Part shown: positions 1 through 10,617 of the stretch, in pieces
Position numbering within the stretch: the stretch's first letter is position 1
Layout of the letters: each line of letters begins with the position of its first letter
Origin: Plotosus lineatus
Lineage: Eukaryota; Chordata; Actinopteri; Siluriformes; Plotosidae
Assembly (NCBI GenBank): GCA_024760905.1
Contig: CM045739.1
Location: 1,177,501 to 1,241,500 of the forward strand
DNA: 64,000 bases
Direction of reading: 5' to 3'
Translations under genes and position numbers: made by a program
Notes under the pieces: model-generated
The model's database searches: none
What the model saw: only the letters and a program-made list of their open reading frames with translations
What the model was told of the DNA's origin: nothing

Positions 1-33
<33 letters not shown>
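1..33. repeat. (AG)n microsatellite
   Basis: A pure AG dinucleotide run opens the window. On the minus strand it is a CT run directly after the splice donor of the exon at 39-117, so it forms the start of that gene's first intron. It may continue beyond the window edge. Confidence 0.95.
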
Positions 34-38
<5 letters not shown>

Positions 39-117
39 CGTGTGCATCCGGTGGGATGAGGAGCAGCGCAAGAAGCGCAGACATGACAGAGATCCAGATT
101 CCTGAACAGAACCCCAT
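39..117 (-). CDS. Putative first coding exon with signal peptide (partial gene, minus strand)
   Basis: Read on the minus strand, an ATG at 117 with a strong initiation context (A at -3, G at +4) opens 26 codons, MGFCSGIWISVMSALLALLL followed by IPPDAH. The exon then meets a consensus donor, G|GTAAGT, at 38-33. The hydrophobic stretch over residues 7-21 followed by a small/polar region looks like a secretory signal peptide or signal anchor. An in-frame ATG at codon 12 could also serve as start. The rest of the gene would lie beyond the left edge. In human, CSPG5 lies just downstream of SMARCC1 on the same strand, and its first exon also encodes a signal peptide, so cspg5 is a plausible identity, but nothing in 26 residues proves it. 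It could also be an unrelated secreted or membrane protein, or a chance ORF. Confidence 0.45.
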
Positions 118-520
118 GTTCCTCCTGCTCAACCGCGCAGTAATGGCTCTCAATAAAACACTTGTGGGATATATTACAGTATCTATCAATGTTCTCTCTC
201 TCCTTGTGGTTCTGAAGGTTCTGTGAGCGCGCGCTGATCCACTGTTTCTATGTCCTTTCCTCTCCTCTGTGCATCTTCATGTCTTCTCTCTCAGCTTCTT
301 CTTCTCCTTTCGCTCCTCCTTGATCAACACTCTGATGGTATTTCCCGCGTTATTACCGTTTCCATCGCCGCTGCGAGAAGTCCTCGTGCAAGACGAAGAA
401 AAAATCTCACTGCGAGTGCTTCCACGCGCGTGCACGTACACGGACACGAGCACGGCGCAATCGTTGGATCGTTAACATAGAACCCACGTGTGCGCGCCGT
501 TAACTCCAGAGAGTGAAGAG
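118..520 (-). promoter_or_regulatory. Possible 5' UTR / promoter region of the left-edge gene
   Basis: This stretch lies upstream (minus-strand sense) of the putative first exon. Its distal half, about 220-500, is richer in CG dinucleotides than the surrounding sequence (for example GCGCGCGC near 226 and GTGTGCGCGCC near 488), and CACGTG-type E-box cores occur near 485. No TATA box was convincingly placed. The call rests on position and base composition only. Confidence 0.25.
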
Positions 521-893
521 GGAGAGAGAGACAAACAGAAAGGGAGAGAGGGGGGGGGGGTGGACAGAAGGGGTGAGAGGGAGAGGGAGATAGGGAAGTA
601 GAGAGGGAGGGAGAGAGAGGGGGAGTGAGAGGAAGAGACAGAAGGCAAAAGACAGGGACAGAGAGCGATAGAGAGAGAAAGACAGCGAGGGAGAGAGAAC
701 GCAAGAGAAAGGGAGGAAGAGAGAGAGAAGGCAAGGGAGAGGCAGACAGAGATAGAGAGAAAGAGAGAGAGAGAAGGTGAGGTAGAAAGAGAGAAAGCAA
801 GGGAAAGAGAGAAAGGGAGAGAGAAAGAGAGAGCAAGGAAGAGAGAGAAAGCAAGGGGGAGAGAAAGACAAAGACAGTGAGGGAGGGAGATAC
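520..893. repeat. Polypurine (GA-rich) low-complexity tract
   Basis: For about 370 bases the plus strand is almost entirely A and G, in irregular GAGA, GGGA and GAAAG units with only scattered C/T. It contains a G run at about 551-560. The long Ser/Leu/Pro 'proteins' readable on the opposite strand here are translation artefacts of CT repeats. Such mirror-like purine tracts can form triplex (H-) DNA and lie upstream of the gene at 39-117. Confidence 0.9.
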
Positions 894-983
894 ATTTTTT
901 AATTTTTAAAAAAACTGATTTATTTTAACACAAAAAGAAACAATTGTTTGTAAAGCATGAACAGAATGAATATATTGAAGAAT

Positions 984-2052
984 CCCTTCAGGGGTCGCCA
1001 CAGCAAATCATCTGTCTCCATCTCACCCTGTCCTCTGCATCTCCTTCTCTTACACTCTTATGTCCTCCTTCACCACATCCATAAATCTTCTCTTTGGTCT
1101 TCCTCTAGACCGTCTACCCGGGAGTTCCAAAACTCAGCATCCTACTACCAATATACTCACTATCCCTCCTCTGTACATGTCCAAACCATCTCAATCTAGC
1201 CTCTCTCACTTTGTCTCCAAAACCTCTTATATGTGCTGTTCCTCTGATGTCCTCATTCCTGATCCTATCCATCCTCGTTACTCCCAAAGAGAACCTCAAC
1301 ATTTTCATCTCTGCTACCTCCAGCTCTGCCTCCTGTCTTTTCCCCAGGGCCACTGTTTCTAAACCATACAACATCGCTGGCCTCATCACCGTCTTGTACA
1401 CCTTTCCTTTCATTCTTGCCGATACCCTCCTATCACACATCACACCGGACACTTTCCTCCAACCATTCCAGCCTGCCTGCACACGCTTCTTCACCTCTTT
1501 TCCACACTCTCCATTGCTCTGGATTGTTGAGCCTAAGTACTTAAAATCCTCCACCTTCCTTATCTCTGCTCCCTGTAACCTCACCGTTCCTCTTGGGTTC
1601 TTCTTGTTCATACACATGTATTCTGTCTTACTAAGACTAACCTTCAATCCCCTCCTTTCCAGGGCACACCTCCACCTCTCTAGATTTTCCTGCACTTGTT
1701 CTCTGCTCTCACTGCAGATCACAATGTCATCTGCAAACATCATAGTCCATGGAGATTCTTGTCTAACCTCGTCTGTCAGCCTGTCCATCACCACAGCAAA
1801 CAAGAAGGGGCTCAGAGCTGACCCTTGATACAGTCCCACTTCCACCTTGAACTCTTCTGTCACACCGACAGCACACCTCACCACTGTCTTACATCTCTCA
1901 TACATGTCCTGCACCACTCTAACATACTTCTCTGCCACTCCAGACTTCCTCATGCAATACCACAGTTCCTCTCTCGGCATATGCTTCCTCCAGATCCACA
2001 AAGGCACAATGCAGCTCCCTCCTTCCTTCTCTGTACCTCTGCCCTCAGCCCA
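984..2052 (-). mobile_element. RTE-type LINE, 3' fragment (RT domain to 3' end)
   Basis: Minus-strand reading gives the C-terminal half of an RTE-clade reverse transcriptase. The catalytic YxDD-like motif appears as MMFADDIVIC, followed by a KYLGSTIQSNGECGKEVKKR block and RLRWFGHVQRRDSEYIGSRM. The 3' end carries the family signature CGACCCCTGAAGGGA. The element is 5'-truncated: near 2036 it skips to a 14-base fragment and then abuts the Tx1-like LINE. The 3' half of the ORF (1114-2118, 334 codons with read-through into flanking sequence) is nearly open, so this is a fairly young copy. Antisense ORFs over it are shadows. Confidence 0.9.
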
Positions 2053-4975
2053 CACTCTGTGGGACCCAGTGCAGCCGGTCCCAGAAGCAGTTGACGATCT
2101 CTGCCTGGGCTTTTGCAAATAGGGTCACAGGGGGGTCTTCTATGCAGGAGAGGACAGTGCCACAACATGGAAGCAACCAGGTTATTGATAGTTAAATCAT
2201 GACGATAAAAACAAATTTTCAGTAAAAATCCATTTCCGCTTTTTGAGACTCCTCCTACTTTCTCTAAAACATTTTCCCAATTCTTATTTACAATGTTTTG
2301 TTCACCAAGGTAGATTCCCAGGTACCTGATCCTAGTTGTTTTCCAGGTGAGACTGACAGGCAGGACGACACCCTGTGGCTCGTCTCCCACCCACAGAGCA
2401 TCACTTCTCCCCCAGATTACCTCGGCTGATGAGATTTCACCAAAATATTTTACAAAGTTGGTTAAAAAATGAATATCACTCTGGGTTTTACAGCAATAAG
2501 AAGATCGTCTGCGTATAAAGACAGTTTAAAAACTGGATCACAATTCAGGACCTTAAACCCAGATAGACCTGTTCTGAGTCGGTGCAAAAGAGGCTATATT
2601 GTATACAGCATGCCAATAGGGGCAACCCAGCCTGATACCCCTTTGCACTTTAAAAGGAGCCCACAGACTATCGTTGATCTTTAATACCCTCTCAATGTCT
2701 CTATACTGATGTCTCTATACTGAATCCTAGTGATGAGACCCGAGTTGAACCCAAACCTCTCCAGCGTCCACCAGAGGTCTGTGTGCCTTTTCTTGATCCA
2801 TAGAACTGAGACTAAATTTCACCCCAATGAACAGGAGAGGTCCAAAATATACCAAATTAAAAAGCATTGATGTGAGTTATCAGTCTGCCTGGTACACAGT
2901 AGGTCAGGTCTATCTGAATGACCTGCTCCATTATGTTCCTCAACCTGTTCATCAGGATCTTGTGGAGGAGCATGTAGTGAGTACAGAAGAGGGACACTGG
3001 TCACCAGTTTTTTTACATTTTTCAGGTCTCCTCTCTTTGTCAGGAGGGTGAGAGCCACTCTTCTACAACTCAAGGAAATTCATTCATTCACTTTCATTTA
3101 TTTATTAATGACCACACAACCAAGTTGGTGGAATTTGCTGTCGGTACAGCACTCAGCTATGACAAAAGTTACAAAGGACATTAACAACACACATCATACA
3201 TCAAAGACAGCACACATGAAAACAAATGATTACAAACATAATCCATAACAACTACAGTAATAACAGACAACAAAAAGACAGACAAGGCTGTAATGTACAT
3301 TCAGTGCAAAGAGTTCAGAGTCCTTATGACTGTAGGGAAAAAACTGTTCGAGAAACGGGATGTTCTGGTGGGTAGAGATCGATATCGCCTCCTAGAGGGC
3401 AGCGGTTGAAACAAATGATGGGCAGGGTGAGAGGGATCAGAGGTGATTTTTTTGTGCTCTTAAGATTGAGCGTTTATGATAAATTGATTGGACTGATGGA
3501 AGGGGGGTGCCAATGATCCTGGATGATTTATTGACAATGCGCTGTAGTTTTTTCTGTGAGTTGCTGTCTAGGCTGCCATACCAAACTGTTATGGATGAAG
3601 TGAGAGTGCTCTCAATGATGGCGGAGTAGAAACGGAGGAGGAGATTTGTTTTCACAAATTGGCTGGCAAGCCGTCGATACCTGAGGCTTTCCATGGGTTG
3701 AGGCTCTGCAGCGCCACCAACAGTTCCTGCAGAGAGATGTCAGGCTCTAGGTGCCTGTTGGCATCTGCTGACACCTTTGGCAGGCCTGTGAGGAACATAT
3801 CCGATATTTTTGATTTCTCAAAATATTCACATTGATACAATTCATCATTGAAACCTGCGAATTCCTGGAGCAGCCGTCCATCCCGGGTGTGCAGGCAGTG
3901 TATCAGTGTCCTCTGCCCGTTTTTCTTTCCAATCGGAAGAAACAGTGAGAGGGAGATCCATCAGAGGAACATTTGGAACCGACTGTGTACAATGGCGCCC
4001 CTGGTGGCAATGCCCAGCAAGCCGGCTAACATGCGTTTTTTGGCTTTGAAGAGTTCAACATGTCTTCTTTCTCCTGTGGAGTCTGCCAAAGTTTGCAGCT
4101 CCACCATCTCTATCTCCAATTCCTTAGTGGATCTGACCAGGTTTCTGGAGACATTGCAAGTGTACTGCAGGCACAGGGATTTAATTTTGTTTTTCCCGAC
4201 GATTTATCACTGCTGCAAAAGAACTAAAACCGGACTTTGTTTCTTTAAAATTGTTTAAAAAGACAGTAAAAGCTTCTCTGAAACCTCCATCAGATAAAAG
4301 TGCTTCTGTTAAAATGCCAGTTTCACTTCCACACCTGATGTTGTTAATTAAAATACAGAACTCGACAATGAATGTTCTGAAAAGCCCACCGGCCCAATGA
4401 ACCATTTTTAAAACATTAAAATGATGTTTAAAGCAATAGAGCCTGTTGAGCCTGGCCATGGACGGTAGTCCATTGTTCGAGTGGAGCCAGGTGTACTGCC
4501 AGCCGCTGCTGTAGAAGCTCTCCACACATCTAAGAGCTCGAGTGTCTCCACAAGTTTGTTTAACGTCTTTTGCGAGGCCGTGTGGGGTTCAGGGTGATTT
4601 TGGTCTAAAATATGATTCTCAGTACAATTCAAATCTCCAACAACAAGATACTTGTCCCGACTGCACCTCCAGATCACATGATCCAGGGTGTGTAAGAAGA
4701 GAAATTTCTTTGTGCTGCGGTTGGAGTGTAAACATTTAAAAACATTTTAACCCTTTCCAGCTCTGCTGTGATTTTTAAACTCTGAGCCGCCATCATATCT
4801 TCAACATAACAGAAACCGGGTTAAAATCTTGAGAACCCCCTCCCACCACCACCACCACCACTATTGGTACTTTTATAACGAAAATAAACCTATTGGTTCC
4901 GTTCCCTCCTCCAGTCCCCCTCATTGTCCACCGTGATGTGGGTATCCTAGAGAAAAATAACATTCAGGTTATATT
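2053..4975 (-). mobile_element. Tx1-like (L1 group) LINE, degenerate, interrupted
   Basis: Minus-strand fragments occur in the right order for an L1/Tx1-type ORF2. Endonuclease: LQDTHITVDNEGDW near 4950-4890, then VVGDLNCTENHILDQNHPEP near 4650-4590 (the GDxN motif). Linker to RT: SADANRHLEPDISLQELLVA then SGIDGLPANL near 3770-3655. RT: TLLTKRGDLKNVK near 3050-3010, a LYADDLLIA-like motif near 2530, and RYLGIYLGEQN near 2320. Stops and frameshifts are scattered through all parts. A different LINE 3' end sits inside at 3075-3655, replacing about 25 codons. The clade is inferred from remembered family motifs, not from a search. Confidence 0.8.
3075..3655 (-). mobile_element. 5'-truncated LINE 3' end with (GAAT)n tail, inserted in the Tx1-like LINE
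   Basis: Minus strand encodes the typical end of a CR1/L2/Rex-type reverse transcriptase: FYSAIIESTLTSSITVWYGS, then LQRIVNKSSRIIGTPLPSVQ, then a frame-broken LPSRRRYRSLPT-like segment. The 3' UTR ends in GAATGAATGAA at 3077-3090, the short-tandem tail typical of L2/CR1-like elements. Both flanks are Tx1-like LINE sequence, so this is a nested insertion with loss of some host sequence. No clear target duplication is visible. The exact clade is uncertain. Confidence 0.75.
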
Positions 4976-5224
4976 TTCATTAAAATAAACATCGAGGCTC
5001 TTTATTTTTTTTTGTCTCATCTCGCTCCGGTTATATTTAGTGTGGCGATTTTACAAGTGCAGATATTGAAAATAAAAAAAGACGTAAGAACAGAACCACA
5101 AGAAAAATAAAAGCAGGTTCAAATATAGTGAGAGAAAAACATTTCATCCTCTTCAGAGAGTAGATTTCAATCTTAAATCCTCTTGGTCTGTGAAACCTGG
5201 CTGCCCTGTGCTCGCCTGGCTGTC

Positions 5225-5400
5225 GAATAGCAATAGGTTTTTTACGTCGGATGCCCTTCCTGACGCTACCCTTTAGCAAGGGACAGAACCACACTGACGG
5301 CTTTGCAGCTCCTCTTCATGGGAGTCAGCAATGGTTCTTTTACATCAACCTCTCACCACAGACAGTGACAGACATGGCCGGCCGGCCTCAGTTAGTGCAC
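5225..5400. mobile_element. Short RTE-derived (SINE-like) repeat copy
   Basis: The stretch beginning TTTTTTACGTCGGATGCCCT and continuing with GCAAGGGACAGAA and GACGGCTTTGCAGCTCCTCT recurs at 51477-51680 at roughly 85-90% identity by eye. Its first part matches the 5' UTR of the RTE copies (for example 13238-13262). It appears to be a short non-autonomous repeat built from RTE sequence plus a further body. Confidence 0.6.
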
Positions 5401-5574
5401 TGGGGGAATACTAAGAAAGAATAAAAAAGAAAAAGAAACACACAATGAAAAGAGAAAATAGTTCTCTCTACAAACATACTGCCACGCACACTCACGCACA
5501 CTCCCAGCATGCACCAAGAGAGAGAGAGGGGAGGGGGGGAGAGGGAGACAGAGAAGGTGAGGGGAAGATATTGC
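5401..5574. other. Low-complexity spacer
   Basis: A-rich then CA-rich and GA/G-rich sequence lies between a SINE-like repeat and the 5'-truncated LINE. No gene was seen. Confidence 0.7.
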
Positions 5575-7560
5575 TGAGGCGGCAGCCCATAGCTGTGGCC
5601 GTAAGGTCGTCGGTGCTTGTCGTGGCGGTAATCCCCGAACCCGGTGGTGGACACCTGCGGTGAAGGAGGCCTATCGGGTTTTATTAGCCTGTGGGACTCC
5701 TGAGGCAGCAAACGGGTACCGGCAGGCCAAACGTGCTGCAGCCGAGGCTGTCGCAGATGCAAAATCTCGGGCGTGGGAGGAGTTCGGTGAGGGCCTGGAG
5801 AGTGATTATCGGTTGGCCTCAAAAAGGTTCTGGGCCACCATCCGACGCCTCAGGAGGGGGAAGCAGTTCTTCACAAACACTGTTTACGGTGGAGGTGGGG
5901 AGCTGCTTACCTTGACTGGGGATGTTGTTGAGAGGTGGAGGGAATACTTTGAGGACCTTCTCAATCCCACCAACACGCCCTCCGTGGAAGAGGAAGACCC
6001 TGGGGTTCGGGTGAGGGTCCGCCCATCACTGGAGTGGAGGTCACTGAGGTTGTCAAAAAGCTCCTTGGTGGTCGAGCTCCGGGTTGGACGAGATCCGCCC
6101 GGAATATCTCAGGGCTCTGGATGTTGTAGGACTGTCTTGGTTGACACGCCTCTGCAACATCGCGCGTGGTCATCAGGGGCTGTACCTCTGGATTGGCAAA
6201 CTGGGGTGGTGGTCCCAATTTTTAAGAAGGGGACCGGAGGGTGTGTTCCAATTATCGGGAATTACACTCCTCAGCCTACCTGGGAAAGTCTATGCAGGGG
6301 TACTAGAGAGGAGGATCCGACCGATAGTCGAACCTCGGATTCAGGAGGAACAATGTGGTTTCCGTCCTGGCCGCAGCACTCTTGACCAACTCTATACGCT
6401 CCACAGGATTCTGGAGGGGGCATGTGAGTTTGCCCAATCTGTCCACATGTGCTTTGTGGATTTGGAGAAGGCTTTCGACCGTGTCCCTCGAAAGATCTTG
6501 TGGGGCGTGCTCCGAGAATACGGCGTTCCGGATCCGTTGCTACGAGCTATTCGGTCGCTGTATCACCGGAGCCAGAGTTTGGTCCGTATTGGTAACAGCA
6601 GCTCGGATTCGTTTCCAGTGGGAGTTGGAGTCTGCCAAGGCTGTCCTTTGTCACCGATTCTGTTCATAATTTTTATGGACAGAATTTCTAGGCGCAGTCG
6701 AGGCGATGAGGGGTTCTGGTTCGGTGGCCATCGGATATCGTCTCTGCTTTTTGCGGATGATGTTGTCCTTTTGGCTTCATCAAGTCGGGCCCTCCAGCTC
6801 TCATTGGAGCGATTCGCAGCTGAGTGCGAAGCAGCCGGGATGAAGATCAGTACCTCCAAGTCCGAGGCCATGGTTCTCAGTCGGACAATGGTGGAATGCA
6901 CCCTCCGGGTCGGGAATGAGGTCCTGCCCCAAGTGGAGGAGTTTAAGTATCTTGGGGTCTTGTTTACAAGTGAGGGAAGCATGGAGCGAGAGATCGACAG
7001 ACGGATCGCTGCAGCCTCTGCTGTTAAGCGGTGCCTGTACCGGTCCGTCGTGGTGAAAAAGGAGCTGAGCCGCAAGGCGAAGCTCTCAATTTACCAGTCG
7101 ATCTACGTTCCAACCCTCACCTATGGTCACGAGCTTTGGTTAATGACCGAAAGAACAAGATCACGGATACAAGCGGCTGAAATGAGCTTCCTTCGCCGGG
7201 TGGCGGGGTTCTCCCTTAGAGATAGGGTGAGGAGCTCTGCCATCCGGGGAGCGCTCGGAGTAGATCCGCTGCTCCTCCGCATTGAGAGGGGCCAGTTGAG
7301 GTGGCTCGGGCATCTGGTCAGAATGCCCCCCGGACGCCTCCCTGGTGTGGTGTTTCGGGCATGTCCAACCGGGAAGAGACCCCGGGGTCGGCCTAGAACA
7401 CGCTGGAGGGACTATGTCTCTCGGCTTGTCTGGGACCGCCTCGGTGTCCCCCCGGGAGAGTTGGAGGAAGTAGCTCGGGAGAGGGATGTCTGGACCTCTT
7501 TGCTAAGGTTGCTGCCCCCGCGACCCGACCCTGGACTAAGCGGAAGAAGATGATGATGTA
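5575..7560 (+). mobile_element. Non-LTR retrotransposon, 5'-truncated, with ATGATG tail
   Basis: This is a plus-strand LINE copy from the end of the endonuclease/linker region (SYRVLLACGTPEAANGYRQA-like) to the 3' end, finishing in GGAAGAAGATGATGATG at 7543-7559. That short tandem tail is typical of its 3' terminus. The same family appears as a short 3' piece on the minus strand at 25441-25880. Its coding content is listed separately. The clade is not assigned: it belongs to the abundant fish LINE group with RPRGRPRTRW motifs. Confidence 0.88.
5660..7553 (+). pseudogene. LINE reverse transcriptase ORF, two compensating frameshifts
   Basis: The reading frame starts in the linker (EAYRVLLACGTPEAANGYRQ at 5663), passes WREYFEDLLNP and shifts near 6045-6085 and again near 6165-6260. 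From about 6262 to the TGA at 7551-7553 it is open and canonical: FRPGRSTLDQLYTLHRIL, CFVDLEKAFDRVPR, VCQGCPLSPILF (RT), LLFADDVVLLASS (catalytic FADD at about 6749-6760), KYLGVLFTSEG, RRVAGFSLRDRVRSS and RPRGRPRTRWRDYVSRLVWD. The 489-codon open stretch from 6084 preserves the whole RT palm and thumb, with out-of-frame residues only in its first 60 codons. Long preservation suggests recent insertion. An active element is unlikely because the endonuclease is missing. Confidence 0.85.
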
Positions 7561-8240
7561 TTTATTTACATACTTTAATTTATTGATTTTTCATTTGTAT
7601 TTATTAACTTTTTTGTATTTATCTTATTTTTATTTTGAGTTGATTTTTTATTAGATTATGAATTTATTCAAAGTCTCTTTCCAGGGGGAGTGTCGTTATT
7701 TGTATGAGTCTGGAGTATGGTTCAGGTTCTCTGGTGGGATGCACACCTGAAGAACTCTGCCTCTGATCTCTGCCACTGCTCAGGAGAGCAGTGAACTGTG
7801 CAGGAGAAAACCGGTGATGCTTCAGGTCAGGTGGTGTAAGCAAACACGTACTTCCGGAAACCAACTTTATTAAGGTGTAACTGCTCTCCAGGTTCTTTTG
7901 TTTCTATTCAAATAACCAGCCGTCTGGCCTAATCAGTGTGACACAAATCGAAATGAACACCTGGGGTAAGATTTTATGATACATTAATAGAGGAGGAAAA
8001 CACAGAGGAAAATGTAAGGGGAGGCTGTGCTCTCTTAAATGTGCTGTTAATGAAATGAGACTGAAGGAAAAAAGGAAATAGGAGATGTGGACGAGAAGGT
8101 GGAGACACGCGGAATCCACTCATTTGCTGAATATGATGGAGGAACAGCTGGTGAAGTGTTGGGGTTCTGCATCGTTCCTCCACACAACAGCACTGTAAAA
8201 GAGAAAAACAGCCTGAATAGATGATTTAACGCAGCCCTTT
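7561..8240. other. Non-coding, AT-rich then unique sequence
   Basis: TTTATT-rich sequence to about 7660 follows the LINE tail. The rest shows no recognised repeat, conserved protein or exon-like ORF. Short ORFs here look random. Confidence 0.5.
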
Positions 8241-8249
8241 GTGAGTGAG

Positions 8250-8410
8250 CAGGACCGTGTGTGTATGTGTCTGTATAAGTGTGTCTGTGCAAGAAGGTGG
8301 ATGTGTGTGTAGACGAGTGTGTGTGTGTGTGTGTGTGTGTAGGTGTGTGTATATATGTGTGTGAGTGCATGTGCGTGTAGATGTGTGTGTCTGTGCATGC
8401 GAGTGTTTGA

Positions 8411-8444
<34 letters not shown>

Positions 8445-8490
8445 ATGCGTGTGTAGGTGTGTGTATGTGCATGTATGTGTATGTATATAT
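8250..8490. repeat. (TG)n compound microsatellite
   Basis: TG repeats with interspersed TGTA, TGCA and TGCG variants run up to the left end of the Tigger-like element. Opposite-strand Thr/His-rich ORFs are artefacts. Confidence 0.9.
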
Positions 8491-8496
8491 TATATG

Positions 8497-9708
8497 TAGT
8501 GGAGCCTCGGTATTCGAATGCTTTAGAGTTCGAACAAATCAGAATTCAAACAAAAAATCTGGAATTTTTTTGTCCCGGAAATCGAACAAAATCCGGAAGT
8601 TGAACTCAAGAAACGCACGGGATAAAACAAGACTGCTGTTCTGGGGAAGTCCAGAAGTTGTTGATACTATGTGTCACCCTGATAAAGCTAAAGCTAGCAC
8701 TAAAGCACTAAAGCTAAGCTAAAGTGACAAAGCTAAGCTAAAGCACTAGCAGCACTGTGAACACCTTTAACCGTGAGGTCATGAGCAATTTCCATAAGGT
8801 TTTGAAAAGAAGGCAGAAACAAGCCACGTTAGAAATGTTCTTCAAGAAAAGAAAGGGACATCCTGAAGAGGAGTCATCCATGCAAAGCGTTAGCAAGAGA
8901 AAAACACACCTTTTGCTGATTTACCTGAATCTGTTATGGAAGGGAATCCTCCTCTTCTCTTCCTCTCTAACATTTACGTATGCCAACTGCTCACCACCAC
9001 AAAGGTAAAAATTCTTATCTTTATTGTTCTTATGCTTTAACTGCACTGTGAGTTTTTACTTTAGTGTGTGATGGTCTCTTTTGTGAGAGACTCTAGTTTT
9101 GGTGGCTCTAACTCTCTCTTTCTCGCTGCGCATCTCCGGATAATAAAGCTCATCCGTTTTCATCATACCCTGTGTCCTGCATTTTTGGGTCTGGCTGAAT
9201 GTTCCTGGCATCATAGAAAGGGCTGATTCTGTGACGCCAGGAAGATTCAGCCGGAGCCAAAAATGCAGGAGACAGTGTGATGAAAATGGATGAGCTTTAT
9301 TGTTCACAGGGAAGGTACGAGAGCATGGGGAAATTGTAGTCATTGGTAGAGAAGCCCAGTGATTGCTAAGTGGAATCAGGTGTGTGTGTTTAGTGTGTGT
9401 GTGTGACAGCCACGCCCCCTCTAATGTGCAGAGAGAGAGAGAGCGAGAGAGAGAGAGAGAGAGAGACCAAAACCAGAGTCTCTCACGACACAGACCATAA
9501 CATAGTATACTGTATTCAATAATTTTTTCACTTAATTTGCGAACCTATGGTATGAGTTAAAGTACTGTTAACACAAAGTTAAGACAACGGAACGGATGAA
9601 GACCATTTACATTACTTGTAATGGGAAAAGCGGATTTGGAATTCGAAACAAATCGGAATCCGAACAGCCGTCTGGAACGGATTAAGATCAAGAACCAAGG
9701 TACCACTG
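8497..9708 (+). mobile_element. Non-autonomous Tigger/pogo-like element (copy A)
   Basis: The left end AGTGGAGCCTCGGTATTCGA and the reverse complement of the right end, CAGTGGTACCTTGGTTCTTG (9689-9708), form imperfect terminal inverted repeats of the Tigger type. Both continue with TCGAACAAATC / GATTTGTTTCGAATTC-like sequence. Inside, 8780-8880 encodes FHKVLKRRQKQATLEMFFKK, which resembles the C-terminal end of fish Tigger transposases, so the element is a deletion derivative. A fold-back structure occupies 9062-9503. A second copy in opposite orientation lies at 55816-57200. Confidence 0.75.
9062..9503. mobile_element. Fold-back insertion made of two inverted LTR-like arms
   Basis: The left arm begins TGTGATGGTCTCTTTTGTGA and contains AATAAAG and TGCATTTTTGGGTCTGGCTG. 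The right arm repeats these in inverse order: CAGCCGGAGCCAAAAATGCA, then GAGAGACTCTGGTTTTGGT-type sequence on the opposite strand, ending CCATAACA. The two arms meet around 9215-9235 with a spacer of roughly 20 bases. The TG...CA ends and internal polyadenylation signal look like a retroviral-type LTR, so this may be two solo LTRs in tail-to-tail inversion. Confidence 0.6.
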
Positions 9709-9720
9709 TGGGTGTATATA

Positions 9721-10617
9721 TCTTTTTCTTTTTTCTTTTCCTTTCAGCTGTTCCCTTCAGGGGTCGCCACAGCAAATGATCTGCCTCCATCTCACCCTAT
9801 CCTCTGCATCTTCTACTCTGACTCCAACTACCTTCATGTCCTTCTTTACCAGATCCATAAATCTTCTCTTTGGTCTTCCTCTGGGCCTTCTGCCTGGTAC
9901 TTCCAACCTCAGCATCCTACTACCAATATACTCACTATCCCTCCTCTATACATGTCCAAACCAACTCAATCTAGCCTCTCTGACTCCAAAACATCTTACA
10001 TGTGCTGTCCCTCTGATGTACTCATTCCTGATCCTATCCATCCAACATTATCAGCTCTGCCTCCTGTCTTTTCCTCAGCGCCACTGTTTCTAAACCATGC
10101 AACATTGCTGGTCTCATCACCGTCTTGTACACTGTTCCCTTCATTCTTACCGATACTCTCCTATCACACATCACACCGGACACTTTTCTCCATCCATTCC
10201 ATCCTGCCTGCACACGCATCTTCACCTCTTTTCCACACTCTCCATTGCTCTGGATTGTTGAGCCAAAGTACTTAAAATCCTCCACCTTCTTTATCTCTGC
10301 CCCCTGTAACCTCACCGTTCCTCTTGGGTCCTTGTCGTTCACACATATGTATTCTGTCTTTCTGAGGCTAACCTTCATTCCTCTCCTTTCCAGAGCATAC
10401 CTCCACCTCTCTAGATTTTCCTCCACTTGTTCTCTGCTCTTGCTACAGATCACAATGTCATCTGCAAACATCATAGTCCATGGGGAATCTTGTCTAACCT
10501 CGTCTGTCAGCCTGTCCATCACCATAGCAAACAAGAAGAGGCTGAGAGCTGACCCTTGATGCAGTCCCACCTCCACCTTGAACTCTTCTGTCACACTGAC
10601 AGCGCAACTCACCCCAG
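9721..10617 (-). mobile_element. RTE-type LINE 3' fragment
   Basis: Reverse-complement RTE 3' end: the tail CTTTTCCTTTC...CCCTTCAGGGGTCGCCACAG starts near 9730, and RT coding (MMFADDIVICSKSREQVEEN) follows on the minus strand. A deletion near 10045 removes the EVAEMKMLRF block: the frame reads QEAELIMLDG. It ends abruptly at 10617, head-to-tail against the next RTE copy. Confidence 0.88.

Noticed and set aside
324..895. Long Ser/Leu/Pro ORFs on the minus strand
   Set aside because: They are translations of the CT strand of a polypurine tract; no start context, splice sites or conserved motif.
1211..1828. Plus-strand ORF of 205 codons (and similar ones at 10125, 11617, 21758, 31964, 44546)
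   Set aside because: Each is the antisense of an RTE coding region, recurring with every RTE copy; shadows, not genes.
8250..8490. Possible CRISPR-like or satellite array
   Set aside because: Units are irregular TG variants without constant repeats and spacers; a simple microsatellite.
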